Source of the DNA: Wocania_A spongiicola
GTDB lineage: Bacteria > Bacteroidota > Bacteroidia > Flavobacteriales > Flavobacteriaceae
NCBI RefSeq assembly: GCF_023502325.1
Contig: NZ_JAMFLZ010000007.1
Location: 118,569 to 182,568, forward strand
DNA: 64,000 nucleotides
Reading direction: 5' to 3'
The notes beneath the pieces are model-generated. The model was not told the DNA's origin, ran no database searches, and saw only the letters and a program-made list of their open reading frames with translations. Positions 50,988 through 61,400 of this stretch are shown piece by piece (position 1 is the stretch's first letter; every line of letters starts with the position of its first letter). The position numbers and the translations under genes are program-made.

Positions 50988-51890
50988 ATGAAAAATACAT
51001 TTTACCAATATATTCAAGATTTACAAGACATCATTACTTCTAGACTAGAAGCTATTGATGGTAAAGCTACATTTCAGGAAGATATATGGAAACGTGCAGA
51101 AGGTGGTGGCGGACGAACACGTGTTATAGAAAATGGACATGTTTTTGAAAAAGGAGGAGTAAACATCTCAGCAGTTCATGGCAAATTACCTGAAACAATG
51201 CAAAAGCATTTTGGAGTTTCCGATGCAAATTTCTTTGCTTGCGGCTTAAGCTTAGTGTTGCATCCAAAAAACCCTATGGTCCCAACGGTTCATGCTAATT
51301 GGCGTTACTTTGAAATGTATAACGAGCATGGCGATATTGCAGATAGTTGGTTTGGTGGCGGACAAGATTTAACACCTTATTACTTATTTGAAGAAGATGC
51401 TATTCACTTTCATCAAACTTGCAAAACAGCTTGTGATAAACATTCTCCAGAATTTTATCCAACCTATAAAAAACGTTGTGACGAATATTTTTACAATGCA
51501 CACAGAAGCGAAGCGCGAGGCATTGGTGGCTTATTTTTCGATTACTGTAAAGCGTCAGATAACATGACCATGGAAAATTGGTATAACTTTGTAACCGAGG
51601 TTGGAAATAGCTTTCTAGAAGCTTATGTTCCAATAGTTGAAAAAAGAAAAGATTTACCATATGCAGATGCACATCGTAACTGGCAAGAAATTCGCCGTGG
51701 GCGATATGTAGAGTTTAATTTAGTACATGATAAAGGCACGCTTTTCGGTTTAAAAACCAATGGGCGTATTGAAAGTATTTTAATGAGTTTGCCGCCTCAT
51801 GTGCAATGGGTTTACAATCATCATCCAAAAGCTGGAAGTGAAGAGGAAAAATTATTAGAAGTTTTAAATAAACCTGTAGATTGGGTTTAA
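50988..51890 (+). CDS. hemF: Oxygen-dependent coproporphyrinogen III oxidase
   Basis: Converts coproporphyrinogen III to protoporphyrinogen IX using O2. 300 aa, standard. Signature segments are WKRAEGGGGRTRVIENG, NPMVPTVHANWRYF, SWFGGGQDLTPYYL with its catalytic Asp, and RGIGGLFFDY; RRGRYVEFNLVHDKGT is near the C-terminus. Its presence implies aerobic heme synthesis, and no hemN is in the window. It feeds HemJ and HemH on the opposite strand. Confidence 0.97.
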   Translation: MKNTFYQYIQDLQDIITSRLEAIDGKATFQEDIWKRAEGGGGRTRVIENGHVFEKGGVNISAVHGKLPETMQKHFGVSDANFFACGLSLVLHPKNPMVPTVHANWRYFEMYNEHGDIADSWFGGGQDLTPYYLFEEDAIHFHQTCKTACDKHSPEFYPTYKKRCDEYFYNAHRSEARGIGGLFFDYCKASDNMTMENWYNFVTEVGNSFLEAYVPIVEKRKDLPYADAHRNWQEIRRGRYVEFNLVHDKGTLFGLKTNGRIESILMSLPPHVQWVYNHHPKAGSEEEKLLEVLNKPVDWV

Positions 51891-51901
51891 TACAAATTAA
51901 A

Positions 51902-51927
51902 TGTCAGGTTGAGCGCAGTCGAAACCT
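51902..51927. repeat. Short dispersed intergenic repeat between hemF and hemB
   Basis: TGTCAGGTTGAGCGCAGTCG followed by AAACCT. I recall this as one of the commonest flavobacterial intergenic repeat motifs (TGTCAxxTTGAGCGCAGTCGAxA). Only one copy is in this window, so its repeat status rests on memory. Confidence 0.45.
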
Positions 51928-51943
51928 ATCAAAATAAAATATT

Positions 51944-52933
51944 ATGTTTCCACTTAGAAGAAATAGAAGATTAAGAGCAAATGAAGCTATTCGTGGCTTG
52001 GTTCGCGAAACTATAATTACTCCAAACGATTTTTTAGTTCCATTATTTGTGGTTGAAGGCAAAGGAATTAAAGAAGAAATAGCTTCAATGCCAAATTACT
52101 TTCGCTATAGTTTAGATTTACTAGAAAATGAAGTGAAAGAGCTCTGGAAACTTGGTTTAAAATCTGTACTGCTTTTTGTAAAAGTTCCTGATAATTTAAA
52201 AGACAACAAAGGAAAAGAGGCTTTAAACCCAAACGGACTTATGCAACGTGCCATTAAAACGGTAAAAAATGCGTGCCCAGATATGTTAGTAATGACAGAT
52301 GTCGCTTTAGACCCATATTCCATTTACGGACACGATGGCATTATTGAAAACGGTGTAATTGCTAACGATAATACTGCAGATTTTTTAGCCGAAATGAGTA
52401 TTTCACACGCTAAAGCCGGGGCTAATTTTGTAGCGCCTAGTGATATGATGGATGGGCGTATTTTAACCATTCGTGAAGCTTTAGAGGATGAAGGTTTTAT
52501 CGATACTGGTATTATGAGTTATTCTGCAAAATACGCTTCTGCTTTTTACGGCCCGTTTAGAGATGCTCTAGATTCTGCCCCTGTAGATTTAGAAAATATT
52601 CCAAAAGATAAAAAAACCTATCAAATGGATTTTGCTAATAGACATGAAGCGCTTCGCGAAACAGAAATGGATATTGACGAAGGTGCTGACATAGTTATGG
52701 TAAAGCCAGGAATGGCTTATTTAGACATTCTTCGAGAAATTAAAAACGAATTTGATGCGCCTGTTGCAGTTTATCAAGTTAGTGGCGAGTATGCTATGAT
52801 TAAAGCTGCTGCTGAAAAAGGCTGGTTAAATCATGACCAAATTATGCTTGAAACAACCACTGCTTTTAAACGCGCTGGAGCTGATATTATAGCAAGTTAC
52901 TTTGCTAAAGATATTGTAAAATTGATTTCGTAA
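51944..52933 (+). CDS. hemB: Delta-aminolevulinic acid dehydratase (porphobilinogen synthase)
   Basis: Condenses two 5-aminolevulinate molecules into porphobilinogen. 329 aa, standard. The two active-site lysines are in SYSAKYASAFYGPFRD and MVKPGMAYLDI. The usual zinc-binding Cys-rich loop is replaced by VALDPYSIYGHDG, so the enzyme is of the zinc-independent (Mg or other metal) class. It is the last heme gene of the plus-strand operon. Confidence 0.97.
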   Translation: MFPLRRNRRLRANEAIRGLVRETIITPNDFLVPLFVVEGKGIKEEIASMPNYFRYSLDLLENEVKELWKLGLKSVLLFVKVPDNLKDNKGKEALNPNGLMQRAIKTVKNACPDMLVMTDVALDPYSIYGHDGIIENGVIANDNTADFLAEMSISHAKAGANFVAPSDMMDGRILTIREALEDEGFIDTGIMSYSAKYASAFYGPFRDALDSAPVDLENIPKDKKTYQMDFANRHEALRETEMDIDEGADIVMVKPGMAYLDILREIKNEFDAPVAVYQVSGEYAMIKAAAEKGWLNHDQIMLETTTAFKRAGADIIASYFAKDIVKLIS

Positions 52934-52962
52934 ATTGTCAAAACTATAATTGTTTTGAATCC

Positions 52963-54252
52963 ATGTTTAAAAAAGTCGTTTTAAGAATTCTATTTATTTT
53001 GTTTTGTTTTCATGTAGCAAGTGCACAACTTACTTATGATTCCCCCGAGTCTGTTGGGTTAAATTCAAATGACATTCAGACTCAAGTAGACTCTATCATG
53101 CATTATGCTATTATCGAAAAAGCATTTCCTGGAGCTCAACTATTAGTCGCTAAAAAAGGTAAAATTATTTTTCATCAAGCTTATGGATATCATACTTATG
53201 ATAGTATTAAAAAAGTAGCTTTAAACGATGTTTACGATTTAGCGTCTGTAACTAAAATAACAGGCCCACTACCTGCTTTAATGAAACTTTATGAAGAAGG
53301 TAAAATAGAACTGGATGTTCCTTTTAGTAAATATTGGACCGACTGGAAACATCAAAAGGACAAAAAAAATATTACGCTTAGAGAGCTTTTGGCACATCAG
53401 TCTGGAATAAAACCGTACATCATCTTTTTAAATGAAGCCTTAAAAAAAGGTAAGATAAAAAGAAGATTTTTACGTACTAAAAAAAGCAAGCGATATTCAA
53501 ATCAATTTTATAAGAATCTTTACATAAAAAACAGATTTAAGCACAAAATATATCGAAAAATTAAACGTGTTAAAGCTGATGGTAAAAAAGAATATTTATA
53601 TTCTGGAATAGCCTCATTAATCTATCCGCAAGTCATAGAAAATATTACGGGAGTATCATATCAAAAATATATTCAAGAAAACTTTTACGATCCTTTAGAT
53701 TGTACTACACTTGGTTATATTCCGATGCATAAAAATTTTAAAAATGCCATAGTTCCCACTGAGTTTGATACTATTGTTAGAAAAGATCTCACTAGGAATT
53801 GGGTTCATGATGAAAATGCAGCCCTCTTTGGAGGTGTTTCAGGTAATGCCGGTTTATTTAGTTCTGCAGAAGACATGGCAAAATATATGCAAATGCTTTT
53901 GCAAAATGGCTCTTATGCTGGTAAGCAATATTTTAAGCCTCAAACAGTAAAAGAGTTTACTAGAATTCAATATTTTGAAAACAATAATCGTCGAGGTTTA
54001 GGTTTCGACAAACCTTTAATTGGCAACGATACTTTAAGTATTAAAGACTCATATCCTGCTCCACAAGTAAGTTCAGAAAGTTTTGGTCATTCAGGGTTTA
54101 CAGGAACTTTTGTCTGGGCAGACCCAAAACACAATCTTGTTTTTGTGTTTCTTTCAAATCGTGTTTACCCTAGTAGAACACACCGCAATATTTACAATTT
54201 AAATATTAGGCCAAAATTACAACAAGTGTTTTATAAGGCTTTAAAAGATTAA
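52963..54252 (+). CDS. Exported serine hydrolase (class C beta-lactamase fold)
   Basis: A 429-aa secreted protein with a signal peptide (1 to about 21). The catalytic SxxK is SVTK at 95-98. A Tyr motif candidate is YSGIASL near 218, and a C-terminal HSGFTGT, equivalent to the KTG/HTG triad, is near 372. An inserted, strongly basic segment (about 157-205, KKGKIKRRFLRTKKSKR and following) separates the first two motifs and is unusual. Members are esterases, D-aminopeptidases or PBP4-like peptidases; activity is unknown. It is 29 bases after hemB. Confidence 0.9.
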   Translation: MFKKVVLRILFILFCFHVASAQLTYDSPESVGLNSNDIQTQVDSIMHYAIIEKAFPGAQLLVAKKGKIIFHQAYGYHTYDSIKKVALNDVYDLASVTKITGPLPALMKLYEEGKIELDVPFSKYWTDWKHQKDKKNITLRELLAHQSGIKPYIIFLNEALKKGKIKRRFLRTKKSKRYSNQFYKNLYIKNRFKHKIYRKIKRVKADGKKEYLYSGIASLIYPQVIENITGVSYQKYIQENFYDPLDCTTLGYIPMHKNFKNAIVPTEFDTIVRKDLTRNWVHDENAALFGGVSGNAGLFSSAEDMAKYMQMLLQNGSYAGKQYFKPQTVKEFTRIQYFENNNRRGLGFDKPLIGNDTLSIKDSYPAPQVSSESFGHSGFTGTFVWADPKHNLVFVFLSNRVYPSRTHRNIYNLNIRPKLQQVFYKALKD

Positions 54253-54298
54253 ACTTAAACTCATAAATATTTAGTACTTTAGAGTTTTAAAAAATCAC

Positions 54299-55417
54299 AT
54301 GGGATTACTTCTATTTTTTGCCTTTATTTCTATTTTCTTTTCGTTTTTATGCTCTATTCTAGAAGCTGTTTTATTGAGTGTTACACCAACATTTATTAAT
54401 GTAAAAAAGAAAGAAGGCAAAGCTTATGCATCAGACTTAGAACACTTAAAAAAAGATGTTGATAGGCCATTAATAGCCATATTAACTTTAAACACTATTG
54501 CTCATACCGTAGGAGCTATTTTGGTTGGAGTACAAGCAAAAGTGGCTTATGTGGAGCTATATGGTTCACAAACAAAAAGCTTTTTTGGGATAGAATTTAC
54601 CGAAGAATTAATGGTTGGTGTGGTATCATCAATCATGACTATTTTAATATTGGTGGCTTCTGAAATAATACCAAAAACTATAGGTGCTACCTATTGGAAA
54701 GCTTTAGCAAATTTCACAACAAAAGCTTTAAGGGTTTTAATTTTTCCGTTAAAATGGACTGGATTGCTTTGGCTATTACAACTCACAACAAAACTTATTG
54801 GTGGTAAAGGTCACGGTAGCGTATTAAATCGAGAAGACTTTCATGCTATGGCAGATATGGCTCATGAAGAAGGTGTTTTCCAAGAGTCTGAAAGCAAAGT
54901 AATTAAAAATCTTTTAACGTTTAAAGACGTTATGGCTAAAGATATTATGACCCCCAGAACAGTGATGAAAACTGAAAATGAAACTACAACTGTTGAAGAT
55001 TTTTTTAATAAAAACTTAAATCTTCGCTTCTCTAGAGTTCCAATATATATCGATACCGAAGACAATATAAAAGGTTTGGTGTTAAAAGATGATGTCTTCA
55101 AAGAAATGGCTCTTAATAATGGTGCTAAAAAATTATCCGAACTTAAACGAGATATCATTATTGTAAATCGCAATATGGCTATTCCTAAATTATTCGAACA
55201 ACTTGTTGAAACTAGAAACCATATGGCTTTAGTAGTTGATGAGTACGGTACAGTAAGCGGGCTAGTAACCATGGAAGATGTTATTGAAACCTTACTTGGT
55301 TTAGAGATTATGGATGAGAGTGATAACGTATCCGATTTGCAAGTTCAAGCTAGAAAAAATTGGGAGGCCAGAGCCAAAAAATTAGGTATTTTAGGAGAGA
55401 CAAATATTGAAGATTAA
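54299..55417 (+). CDS. CNNM/CBS hemolysin-like ion transporter
   Basis: A 372-aa inner-membrane protein. A DUF21 (CNNM) transmembrane domain covers about 1-190, with about four hydrophobic segments; MTPRTVMKTENETTTVEDFF then begins a pair of CBS domains (about 220-345). The C-terminal CorC_HlyC domain found in longer relatives is absent. Family members handle Mg2+ or other divalent cations; the old name hemolysin is misleading. Its stop shares a base with the ogt start (TAATG), so they are coupled. Confidence 0.92.
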   Translation: MGLLLFFAFISIFFSFLCSILEAVLLSVTPTFINVKKKEGKAYASDLEHLKKDVDRPLIAILTLNTIAHTVGAILVGVQAKVAYVELYGSQTKSFFGIEFTEELMVGVVSSIMTILILVASEIIPKTIGATYWKALANFTTKALRVLIFPLKWTGLLWLLQLTTKLIGGKGHGSVLNREDFHAMADMAHEEGVFQESESKVIKNLLTFKDVMAKDIMTPRTVMKTENETTTVEDFFNKNLNLRFSRVPIYIDTEDNIKGLVLKDDVFKEMALNNGAKKLSELKRDIIIVNRNMAIPKLFEQLVETRNHMALVVDEYGTVSGLVTMEDVIETLLGLEIMDESDNVSDLQVQARKNWEARAKKLGILGETNIED

Positions 55418-55890
55418 TGGAAACTTGTATTATCAAATCACCTTTAGGGTTCACTAAAATTATTGGTGACAAAGAAGGTATTACTTCGATAACTGTTTTA
55501 AATTCTGAAGAAAAAATTACTGATATTATTCCTGTTGAATTAGAAGATTGCGTTATTCAACTTAATGAATATTTTGAAGGCACTCGTAAACAATTCGATT
55601 TATATCTAAATCCAAAAGGCACCGATTTTCAAAAAAAAGTATGGGGTTTACTTGAACAAATTCCATATGGAAAAACAGTTTCTTATTTAGAGTTATCAAA
55701 ACAATTAGGCGATGTTAAGGCTATACGAGCAGTTGCCAATGCTAATGGCAAAAACCCCCTTTGGATTATTGTACCATGCCACAGAGTTATTGGGAGCGAC
55801 GGGAGTTTAACAGGTTATGCAGGAGGTTTACACCGTAAACAATGGTTGTTAGAACATGAAAGCCCGTACAAGCAACAATCTCTATTTTAA
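55417..55890 (+). CDS. ogt: Methylated-DNA--protein-cysteine methyltransferase
   Basis: A suicide DNA-repair protein that removes O6-alkyl groups from guanine. 157 aa. The acceptor Cys121 is in IVPCHRVIGSDGSLTGYAGG, preceded by the helix-turn-helix region FQKKVWGLLEQIPYGKTVSYLELSKQLG and the arginine-finger segment KAIRAVANANGKNP. Overlaps CNNM by one base and abuts the next gene (TAAATG). Confidence 0.95.
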   Translation: METCIIKSPLGFTKIIGDKEGITSITVLNSEEKITDIIPVELEDCVIQLNEYFEGTRKQFDLYLNPKGTDFQKKVWGLLEQIPYGKTVSYLELSKQLGDVKAIRAVANANGKNPLWIIVPCHRVIGSDGSLTGYAGGLHRKQWLLEHESPYKQQSLF

Positions 55891-56406
55891 ATGTACAGAG
55901 TACTTACAAATATTGCAAAGCGATTCTTTACTGATGCTCAAATATACAAGTACGGTTTTAATTGGTCGCCTATGTACAGGCGCTCTACAGGAAAGGTTAT
56001 TGAAGTAAGTGATGATTTACATTTTGTTAAAATTAAAATCCCTTTAAATTGGAAAAACAGAAATTTTGTAGGCACCATTTTTGGCGGCAGTATGCTTTCA
56101 GCTACAGACCCTATATATATGATTCAGCTTATGAATATTTTAGGTAAAGATTACATTGTTTGGGACAAAGAAGCATCTATAAACTACAAACGCCCTGGAA
56201 AAGAAACTATATATTGTGAATTTACGTTTACCAAAGACGAAATTAAGGCTATTAAAAAAACCATAACTAATAATGGGGAAATGGACATTTTAAAAACCTC
56301 AACTCTAATAGATAAAAAAGGCAATACCATTGCAGAATTACGCAAAACTATTTATGTTGCCAATAAAACATTTTTTAAAGGCAAACGCAAACAGAATAGA
56401 CAGTAA
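55891..56406 (+). CDS. DUF4442 hotdog-fold thioesterase-like protein
   Basis: A 171-aa cytosolic protein of the DUF4442 group (hotdog fold, PaaI-like). It shows FVGTIFGGSMLSATDPIYMIQLM, where the GGS/A-S-D helix lines the active site in relatives, and WDKEASINYKRPGK. It probably hydrolyses or binds acyl-CoA/ACP, unproven. It begins directly at the ogt stop codon. Confidence 0.85.
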   Translation: MYRVLTNIAKRFFTDAQIYKYGFNWSPMYRRSTGKVIEVSDDLHFVKIKIPLNWKNRNFVGTIFGGSMLSATDPIYMIQLMNILGKDYIVWDKEASINYKRPGKETIYCEFTFTKDEIKAIKKTITNNGEMDILKTSTLIDKKGNTIAELRKTIYVANKTFFKGKRKQNRQ

Positions 56407-56481
56407 AACTACCGTTTATTCCTTTACGTTTTTAATAGTATAGAATTTTCTTATCTTTAGTTCTACATTAAAAATTAACAG

Positions 56482-57639
56482 ATGAAATTCTTGAAAAAAC
56501 TCTTTAAGTGGATTGTAATATTATTTGGATTATTAGTCATTGTACTTTATGCAACAGATACTGACTATTTACTAAAAGCGGTAAGAACTATATATCTGCA
56601 AGGTTATACCACAGCGTATTTAGAAGATTATAAAAAATTTGATAATCAAGTAATAGAAAATAGCACGCCGCAACCTTGGCCAAATCACAAAAATTACAAT
56701 TCGGTTGAAGAATCAGAGGGTTTAAAATCCATTAACGGAACTAATGGTACTATTGCTTATGTTATTATAAAAAATGATAGTATTTGGTTTGAAAACTATT
56801 ATGATGGTTTTAACGAAAACTCTCAAACCAACTCCTTTTCTATGGCTAAAAGTTATGTATCAGGTCTTATGGGAAAAGCCATTCAAGATGGTTATATTAA
56901 GAGTTTAAATCAACCTGTTAGTGATTTTATTCCAGAATTTGGCGATGGTCTTGCAGCAAAAATGACTGTTGGCGATTTGTCCAGTATGGCTTCTGGCACC
57001 AATTGGGACGAAAAATATTATTCGCCATTATCCATTACAACACGTGCATATTTTGATGATGACTTAGAAAAAGTGATGTTAGGTTTAAAAGTAGTTAGAG
57101 AGCCTGGAACCTCTTATAAATATGCAAGTGGAGATACTCAAATGTTAGCCATGGTTATTGAAAAAGCAACAGGTAAAAAAATGTACGACTATTTAACCGA
57201 AAGTTTTTGGAAGCCATTAGGGTGTGAAAACCCAACACTTTGGCAAGTAGATAGCGAAGATCATGATTTAGTAAAAGCCTATTGCTGTATTGCGAGTAAT
57301 GCTAAAGACTTTGCACGTTTTGGAAAACTCTATAAAGACCACGGAAAATGGAATGGAAAACAGGTTTTAGATTCTGCTTTTGTAGCAAAATCTTTAAAAC
57401 CTCGTTTTCCTGAAAGTCCAGAATATGGTTATGGCTGGTGGTTAAAAACCATTGGGAATAAACATTTTTTTATGATGCGTGGGCATCTTGGGCAATATGT
57501 TTTTGTAGAACCAAATGACAATGTTATTATTGTAAGATTAGGGCATTCAAAAGGTCCAGGAGATGCCGTTGCAACATTTACAGATGATATAACAACTTAT
57601 ATTAAAGAGGCCTATAAAATGTTAGGTTATGATCTCTAA
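56482..57639 (+). CDS. Serine hydrolase, 6-aminohexanoate-dimer-hydrolase-like
   Basis: A 385-aa protein with an N-terminal membrane anchor or signal (about 8-26). The class C beta-lactamase-type SxxK is Ser120-Met-Ala-Lys123 in SFSMAKSYVS. The Tyr motif is YASGDTQML near 212, and a His-x-Gly element is GHLGQYVF near 333. The sequence YGYGWWLKT is common in the NylB/EstB group. It is a paralogue, not a copy, of the 52963 gene. It overlaps the following exonuclease gene by 11 bases. Confidence 0.9.
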   Translation: MKFLKKLFKWIVILFGLLVIVLYATDTDYLLKAVRTIYLQGYTTAYLEDYKKFDNQVIENSTPQPWPNHKNYNSVEESEGLKSINGTNGTIAYVIIKNDSIWFENYYDGFNENSQTNSFSMAKSYVSGLMGKAIQDGYIKSLNQPVSDFIPEFGDGLAAKMTVGDLSSMASGTNWDEKYYSPLSITTRAYFDDDLEKVMLGLKVVREPGTSYKYASGDTQMLAMVIEKATGKKMYDYLTESFWKPLGCENPTLWQVDSEDHDLVKAYCCIASNAKDFARFGKLYKDHGKWNGKQVLDSAFVAKSLKPRFPESPEYGYGWWLKTIGNKHFFMMRGHLGQYVFVEPNDNVIIVRLGHSKGPGDAVATFTDDITTYIKEAYKMLGYDL

Positions 57640-58342
57640 ACTCAATCTTGAAAATATATTGTTTCTGGACATTGAAACCGTTCCAGAAACACAATATTTC
57701 TCTGATTTAGATGAAACAAAACAAGCCCTTTGGGAACACAAGTCACAATATCAAAGAAAGGATGAATTTACTGCTGAGGAGTTTTACGAACGCGCCGGTA
57801 TTTGGGCTGAATTTGGAAAAATAATCTGTATTTCTGTTGGTTATTTCACCTCTCAAGGAGAAAACAGGAAATTTAGAGTAACCTCGTTTTATGGTGATGA
57901 AATTAAAATTCTTAAAGATTTTAAAAATCTATTAATTTCTCATTTTAGCCAAACTAAACATTTGCTTTGTGCACACAATGGTAAAGAATTCGACTTTCCT
58001 TACATCGCACGTCGTATGATAATTAATGATATTGAACTACCATATAAACTTAATTTATTTGGTAAAAAACCATGGGAAGTCCCTCATTTAGACACTTTAG
58101 AATTATGGAAGTTTGGTGATTATAAAACCTATACTTCTTTAAAATTACTAACCAATGTTTTAGGTATTCCTTCTCCAAAGGATGATATTGATGGTAGTGA
58201 AGTGTACCGCGTTTATTATAAAGAAAATGAAATAGATAGAATCATTATTTACTGTGAAAAAGACACCATTGCTGTAGCTCAAATATTTTTAAGACTACGT
58301 GGTGATGCTCTTTTAAGTAGTGAAGAAATCATTCATGTTTAA
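57629..58342 (+). CDS. Predicted 3'-5' exonuclease, PolB-like (DEDDy)
   Basis: A 237-aa DnaQ-fold exonuclease. Exo I is FLDIETVPE with Asp14 and Glu16; Exo II is CAHNGKEFDFPYIARRM (Asp near 119); Exo III is YCEKD near 208-212, the Tyr-x3-Asp form that marks the DEDDy class. Stand-alone members of this DNA_pol_B_exo2 type are found in many bacteria, with an assumed DNA repair role. It is followed by a strong terminator. Confidence 0.92.
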   Translation: MISKLNLENILFLDIETVPETQYFSDLDETKQALWEHKSQYQRKDEFTAEEFYERAGIWAEFGKIICISVGYFTSQGENRKFRVTSFYGDEIKILKDFKNLLISHFSQTKHLLCAHNGKEFDFPYIARRMIINDIELPYKLNLFGKKPWEVPHLDTLELWKFGDYKTYTSLKLLTNVLGIPSPKDDIDGSEVYRVYYKENEIDRIIIYCEKDTIAVAQIFLRLRGDALLSSEEIIHV

Positions 58343-58410
58343 AATGTAAATAAAGATTCCTTTTAGAGTTTTTAAATAATTTTACATCAGTAATTTTGTT
58401 CAAAAGAAAA

Positions 58411-58435
58411 AGCCTAGACAAAGTTTGTCTAGGCT
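58411..58435. terminator. Bidirectional terminator between exonuclease and metalloprotease
   Basis: Perfect 11-bp stem AGCCTAGACAA / TTGTCTAGGCT with a 3-base loop, A-run before it on plus. It lies between convergent genes. Confidence 0.88.
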
Positions 58436-58460
58436 TATAAATTTATTAAAGAAATTAAGT

Positions 58461-61400
58461 TTAATTAGTTTTTATAAATTTTTTAGTTATAGTTTCTTCT
58501 CCGTCTTCCATTTTAAGGAAATACATACCTGCTTCTAAATTAGAAACATTCACTTTATTTGTGGCTTGTCCTTTTTTAACAACCTGACCAACAACATTAA
58601 CAATGGTGTATGGGATAGGTTTGTTGTCTAGACGACGTATATTTAATATAGCTCCTTTTACTGGGTTTGGGTATAATAAGAAGTTTTCTTCTAAATCAAT
58701 ACCATCATTAGTATTTAACTCACCTAAAGGCACAATAGAATCATTATTTCCTCTAGAAGAAGACCCTCCAGTAATTCCTTTAATAGTTACTTGATCTATA
58801 TACACATGATCTGCATTCGCACTAGCATCACATTGAATCCTAAACTGTGCATTAGATGCAAAGTTAACATCAGAAGAATTTAAAGTTACTGTTGCACTAT
58901 AGAATGTGTTATTATTGAAATCTGCCCCGCTTGCATAAGCAGCCACTGTAGACCAACTAGAACCATTATAATAACGTACCCAAAAATCTTCATCATTTTC
59001 CATACTATACGCGTAAAAATAGAACTTAATTTCAACTTGGTTATAAGCTGTTAAATTAAAATTTTGAGAAGTCATCGCTGATCTTGTTCCTGAATTATCT
59101 CGAAGTCTTATTGAATAACTATTTTCATAAGATCTTGAACCAGAATAACGGAAACAATCACTTCCGCCATCACTCCATCCATCCCATCCAGATTCAAAGA
59201 ATCCTTCATGCAAAGTAGTTGTAGAGCTTGCAGCAACTATAACAGTTCTGCTTACTTGATCTGCTGCATTGCCTGCCGCATCACTTACATTATAATTTAC
59301 TGTGTAAGTTCCTGCTACTGCAGTGTTAACTGTACCTGTGGTTACAATATTTGCCGTTATATTTCCGTCCACATTATCAGTCGCTGTAGCGCCTTGCTCT
59401 GTATAAGTTCCTCCAATTATTAAATTAATTGTAGAAGCTCCGTTTAATGTTATTACTGGCTTTACAATATCTGCAGCAACTATAACTGTTCTACTTACTT
59501 GATCTGCCGCATTACCAGCCGCATCGCTTACATTATAATTTACTGTGTAAGTTCCTGCTACTGCAGTGTTAACTGTACCTGTAGTTACAATGTTTGCCGT
59601 TATATTTCCATCCACATTATCAGTCGCTGTAGCGCCTTGCTCTGTATAAGTTCCTCCAATAGTTAAATTAATTGTAGAAGCTCCGTTTAATGTTATTACC
59701 GGCTTTACAATATCTGCAGCAACTATAACTGTTCTACTTACTTGATCTGCTGCATTACCTGCTGCATCACTTACATTGTAATTTACTATGTAAGTTCCTG
59801 CTACTGTAGTATTAACTGTGCCTGTAGTTACAATGTTTGCTGTTATATTTCCATCTATATTATCGGTTGCTGTAGCTCCTAATTCTGAATAGGTTTGTCC
59901 TACATTTAAATTAACTGTAGAAGCTCCGTTTAATGTTATTACTGGCTTTATAATATCTGGACCAGAGCTTTGAACATTAATTGTATAATCTTCCACTTCT
60001 CCGTCAAAATTTGTTTGACAAGAAGTAGGGTTAGAATTATATCTAGCAGAAACTCTCATTCTAGTACTTCCTAACTGTGCACTTACAGGAATAGAAATTG
60101 ATAAGGTTGGTAGTGCACCATTAGCTACATTACTTATATTACCTAAATCGTATGCTTCTCCGCTGTCTGTGAAATCTCCATTTTGATTCCAATCAATCCA
60201 AGCAAATGCATCTACTCTATAATTGCCATCTGTATTCACATAAACCGTAAGGTTTTCAGATGAAGATTGAGTAACTGCTGCGCTAAGATTAGTGAAATCT
60301 TCGTAACCAACATTTTTTGCAGGACCATCGGCATTGTCTATCGCTCCAAATATTACTCGAGAAACGCCTGTTTGATATGATGTATTCCCACTCGAAGTAC
60401 AATAATTTAATTGTACAGCTGTAGTTGTAAAGTTGATAACGCTACTATAAGCAGAATTGCTACCTCCATTACATTTACTTCTTACCTGCGCTTCATATTG
60501 TGTTGATGCGGTTAATCCTGTTAAATTGGTTGTAGCTCCTGTAACAGCAACAGTTGTCCAACTTGATGCTCCAACAACTCTATATTGTAAATCGTAAGTA
60601 GCAGCAGTAACAGTATTCCAGCTTAACGTAGCAGTTGTAGCGACTACATTACTTGCTGCCAACCCTGATGGAACCGTAGCATTACAAACTACTGGAGCAC
60701 CAATAGTGAAATTAGAATTAGAAATATCGAAAAAGATATGATTTGTCCCTCTTACCATAATTCTATTTTGGCTTCCTTGATTGTCTGGAACTACAATGTC
60801 ATGAGAACCGTCATTAGGAACACCAGAAGCTAAAGTAATAGGATAGGTGTCTCCTCCATCTGTAGACAGCAAAATATCAACATTAGTAGCATTAACCCCG
60901 TTCCCTGTAGTACCTGCAACGTCCCATGTAACCGCTTGAGTTGTATTAGCATTCCAAGTTACATTGCTATTAGGTGCATTTAATATAAAAGGGCCCGCAG
61001 TTCCATTAACCGTTATAACTGTATCGTCACTATTGTTATTTGCTCCACCAGCTCTATTGTCTCTTACAGTAAATCTAAAATTTAAAGTTCTTGCAACATT
61101 AGGTACAGCTTCCCATTGCCATGATGTAGCTCCTGTTTTTATTGTTGCTAAATTTGGGAAATACCTGCTTGGATTTGTTGATGGACTATACGATCTAAAT
61201 GCTGGACCAGATGTTCTAGTTGTACTTGGATATGTGGACGATGAAGTTCCTAAATCCATTTGTTCCCAACAATACGTTAACACGTCGCCAGAATTTGCAT
61301 CTGTACCAGATCCTGTTAATACAAAAGGCGTGCCTTTTGGAATAGTATAATTAGTTCCTGCATTTGCAGTTGGAACTGCATTCCCTGTATTAGTATTAGT

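Noticed and set aside
52939..52957. Hairpin CAAAAC-N7-GTTTTG after hemB as terminator
   Set aside because: Only six AT-rich pairs and no T-run; too weak to call.
59230..59958. CRISPR-like array
   Set aside because: The repeats are long, in frame, and encode Ig-like domains; there are no spacers.
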